From CAIWHR01 sp963830485 (GTDB taxonomy: Bacteria > Pseudomonadota > Gammaproteobacteria > Burkholderiales > Casimicrobiaceae): a DNA stretch of 64,000 nt. The stretch spans positions 124,001 to 188,000 of the forward strand of contig CAWHNE010000022.1 of assembly GCA_963830485.1 (NCBI GenBank). Reading direction: 5' to 3'. Under the pieces are notes generated by a model. It did no database searches and had not been told where the DNA came from. It worked only from the letters and a program-made list of their open reading frames with translations. The first letter of the stretch is position 1; the number at the start of each line of letters is the position of its first letter. Positions 62,742 through 64,000 of the stretch are shown here, piece after piece. A program made the position numbers and the translations under genes.

Positions 62742-63825
62742 CGCGCACACGCGAGGGCTCCGGGGCGCCGCGCACGGCGTTGGCGGCGAAGCGCCGCTCG
62801 TACCACGGCAGCGACGCGCGCAGACCGGAACGGACGTCATGCGTGGGTTCGTAACCAAGCTGCCGCCGGGCAAGAGTGATATCGGCCTGCGAATGGCGCA
62901 CGTCGCCCTGGCGGAATTCGTCGTGGATCGGCGCGGCGACGCGCAATTTCGTGTGCCGCTCTATGAGCAGGTCGGAGAGCGTGACGAAGAGCTCGTTCAA
63001 CGACGTCTGCGCGCCCACGGCGATGTTGTACACGCGCCCGGTCGCGCCTTCGCGCGTCGCCGCGAGCAGATTCGCCTGTACCACGTTGTCGACGTGGCAG
63101 AAATCGCGCGTGGTTTCTCCGTCGCCGTGGATCACGATCGGCTCGCCGTGCAGCATGGCCCGCACCCACCGCGGAATGACCGCGGCGTAGGCACCTTCGG
63201 GGTCTTGCCGCGGGCCGAATACGTTGAAGTAGCGCAGGCCGACCGTCGCGATCCCATAGCACCGCTCGAACACGTCGGCATAGAGCTCGTCGACGTACTT
63301 GGTCACCGCGTACGGCGAGAGCGGGCGGCCGATCATGTCCTCCACCTTCGGCAGCCCGGGATGGTCGCCGTAGGTCGAGCTCGACGCCGCGTAGACGAAG
63401 CGCCGGACGCCGGCATCGCGCGCGGCGACGAGCAGGTGGAGGAATCCGGTCGCATTCGCGGCGTGCGTCGCCAGCGGGTCCTCGATCGACCGCGGGACCG
63501 AGCCCAGCGCCGCTTCGTGCAGCACGACATCGACACCGGCGCACGCGGCGCGGCACGCCGCGAGGTCGGCGATGTCGGCCTCGACGAACGTGTGGCGCCG
63601 CGCCGCCTCGGCGCCGACCGCGGCCGCGACCTCGTCGAGATTGCGCCGATAACCCGTCGCGAAGTTGTCGAGGCTCACGACGTCCTGCCCGAGTCCGAGG
63701 AGCGCCTCGACCAGGTGTGAGCCGATGAAGCCGGCGCTGCCGGTGACGAGCCAGCGAAGAGGCTTGTTCCGCAACTCCGCGCAGGCGCGCACGAGCTCGG
63801 CCGGCGGCGCGTCGAGGTCTGCCAT
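62731..63825 (-). CDS. NAD-dependent UDP-sugar 4-epimerase (WbpP/TviC type)
   Basis: 364 residues of the extended SDR fold: LVTGSAGFIGSHLVEALL, the S..Y..K triad as YAASSSTYGDH and SPYAVTKYVDELYAD, and NVFGPRQDP. The LRNKPLRWLVTGSAG start is typical of UDP-GlcNAc(A) 4-epimerases. Its start overlaps the stop of a UDP-sugar dehydrogenase (TGATG), so the pair likely makes UDP-GalNAc(A) for a surface polysaccharide. Confidence 0.9.
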   Translation of the reverse strand: MADLDAPPAELVRACAELRNKPLRWLVTGSAGFIGSHLVEALLGLGQDVVSLDNFATGYRRNLDEVAAAVGAEAARRHTFVEADIADLAACRAACAGVDVVLHEAALGSVPRSIEDPLATHAANATGFLHLLVAARDAGVRRFVYAASSSTYGDHPGLPKVEDMIGRPLSPYAVTKYVDELYADVFERCYGIATVGLRYFNVFGPRQDPEGAYAAVIPRWVRAMLHGEPIVIHGDGETTRDFCHVDNVVQANLLAATREGATGRVYNIAVGAQTSLNELFVTLSDLLIERHTKLRVAAPIHDEFRQGDVRHSQADITLARRQLGYEPTHDVRSGLRASLPWYERRFAANAVRGAPEPSRVRGAA

Positions 63826-64000
63826 CAGAGCCTCCAGACGCGCACGCCGCGAGCGTTCAGCACGGCCGCGTCGGCTTGGCACTTGACGTCGACGTAGAGC
63901 CCGCCCGGCTCGATTTTCGCCACGAAGTCGTCCACCGGGCGCCGCGCGAACTCGCGATGCGCGACCGCGGCAACCATCGCCGGCGCACGCGGCAGCGCGT
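63825..64000 (-). CDS. UDP-N-acetyl sugar 6-dehydrogenase (WbpO/TviB type), C-terminal part only
   Basis: 58 residues at the window edge: VAAVAHREFARRPVDDFVAK, then GLYVDVKCQADAAVLNARGV and the end VRVWRL. This is the C-terminal nucleotide-sugar dehydrogenase domain. Gene continues beyond the right edge. Coupled to the epimerase by a 1-bp stop/start overlap. Confidence 0.82.
   Translation of the reverse strand, partial: ALPRAPAMVAAVAHREFARRPVDDFVAKIEPGGLYVDVKCQADAAVLNARGVRVWRL

Noticed and set aside
60276..62879. 867-residue open frame on the plus strand
   Set aside because: Lies antisense to the YdcF-like, protease and transglycosylase genes, which have real motifs; low-complexity composition.
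1..64000. CRISPR array
   Set aside because: No regularly spaced direct repeats of 25-40 bp were seen and no cas genes are present.

Overview
The window is high-GC bacterial chromosome that reads as a betaproteobacterium. Reasons: the tmRNA tag peptide is ANDETYALAA, a tag typical of that class; secreted proteins carry the WWNAP / GQGF type repeats common there; a dRS3-like repeat is present; and the neighbourhood combines a Tup tungstate operon, MtrAB/PioAB and YceI pairs. No rRNA and no intact tRNA was seen. The species cannot be named from the sequence alone.

Left part (1-16.9 kb). A decaheme cytochrome c plus outer-membrane barrel pair (MtrA/MtrB, PioAB-like) suggests electron exchange across the outer membrane; several apparent single-base shifts break the barrel gene. 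Then come a quinone reductase, DUF504, an RNase Z-like MBL protein and CapA, followed by a stress/dormancy-like block: a ribosome hibernation factor fused to a cold-shock domain, a CBS protein, a second-type GroEL, a three-part kinase-ATPase-kinase fusion, a PRPP synthetase paralogue, a DHH phosphoesterase, a stand-alone prim-pol protein and a TraR/DksA protein. Three transcription units here start behind perfect FNR/CRP-type palindromes, each 31 bp from a TAnnnT -10 box, so the block looks like an oxygen- or redox-controlled regulon.

16.9-22.1 kb is a metal unit: a ModE/TupR-type regulator, two matching dyad operators, tungstate transporter genes, an internally deleted modA remnant, a Mop protein and a molybdopterin-fold oxidase. 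22.1-30.2 kb holds a peroxiredoxin, a hydrolase fused to secreted repeats, an MFS permease, another secreted repeat protein, a TerB/DUF697 membrane protein and a zinc-ribbon protein.

30.2-42.2 kb is accessory DNA. It has a complete IS1111-type IS110 element with room for a 3' bridge RNA, a TPR-methyltransferase, an orphan Hcp, and a 7.2 kb genomic island inserted in the 3' end of the tmRNA gene. The island is bounded by 37-bp perfect repeats and carries two tyrosine recombinases, AlpA, a RelE/HigA-type toxin-antitoxin pair, a DUF5677-like gene, an ABC_sub_bind protein, a 146-bp MITE-like repeat and a 1.2 kb non-coding stretch full of strong inverted repeats.

42.3-64 kb is mostly core: ManC, DUF465, a broken EamA permease, Mfd, a PAS-GGDEF cyclase, MBL, two YceI proteins, MarC, a prolyl oligopeptidase, NDH-2, gamma-glutamyltransferase, a broken YdcF-like gene, a trypsin-like protease, a lytic transglycosylase, and a UDP-sugar epimerase plus dehydrogenase of surface polysaccharide synthesis that runs off the right edge.
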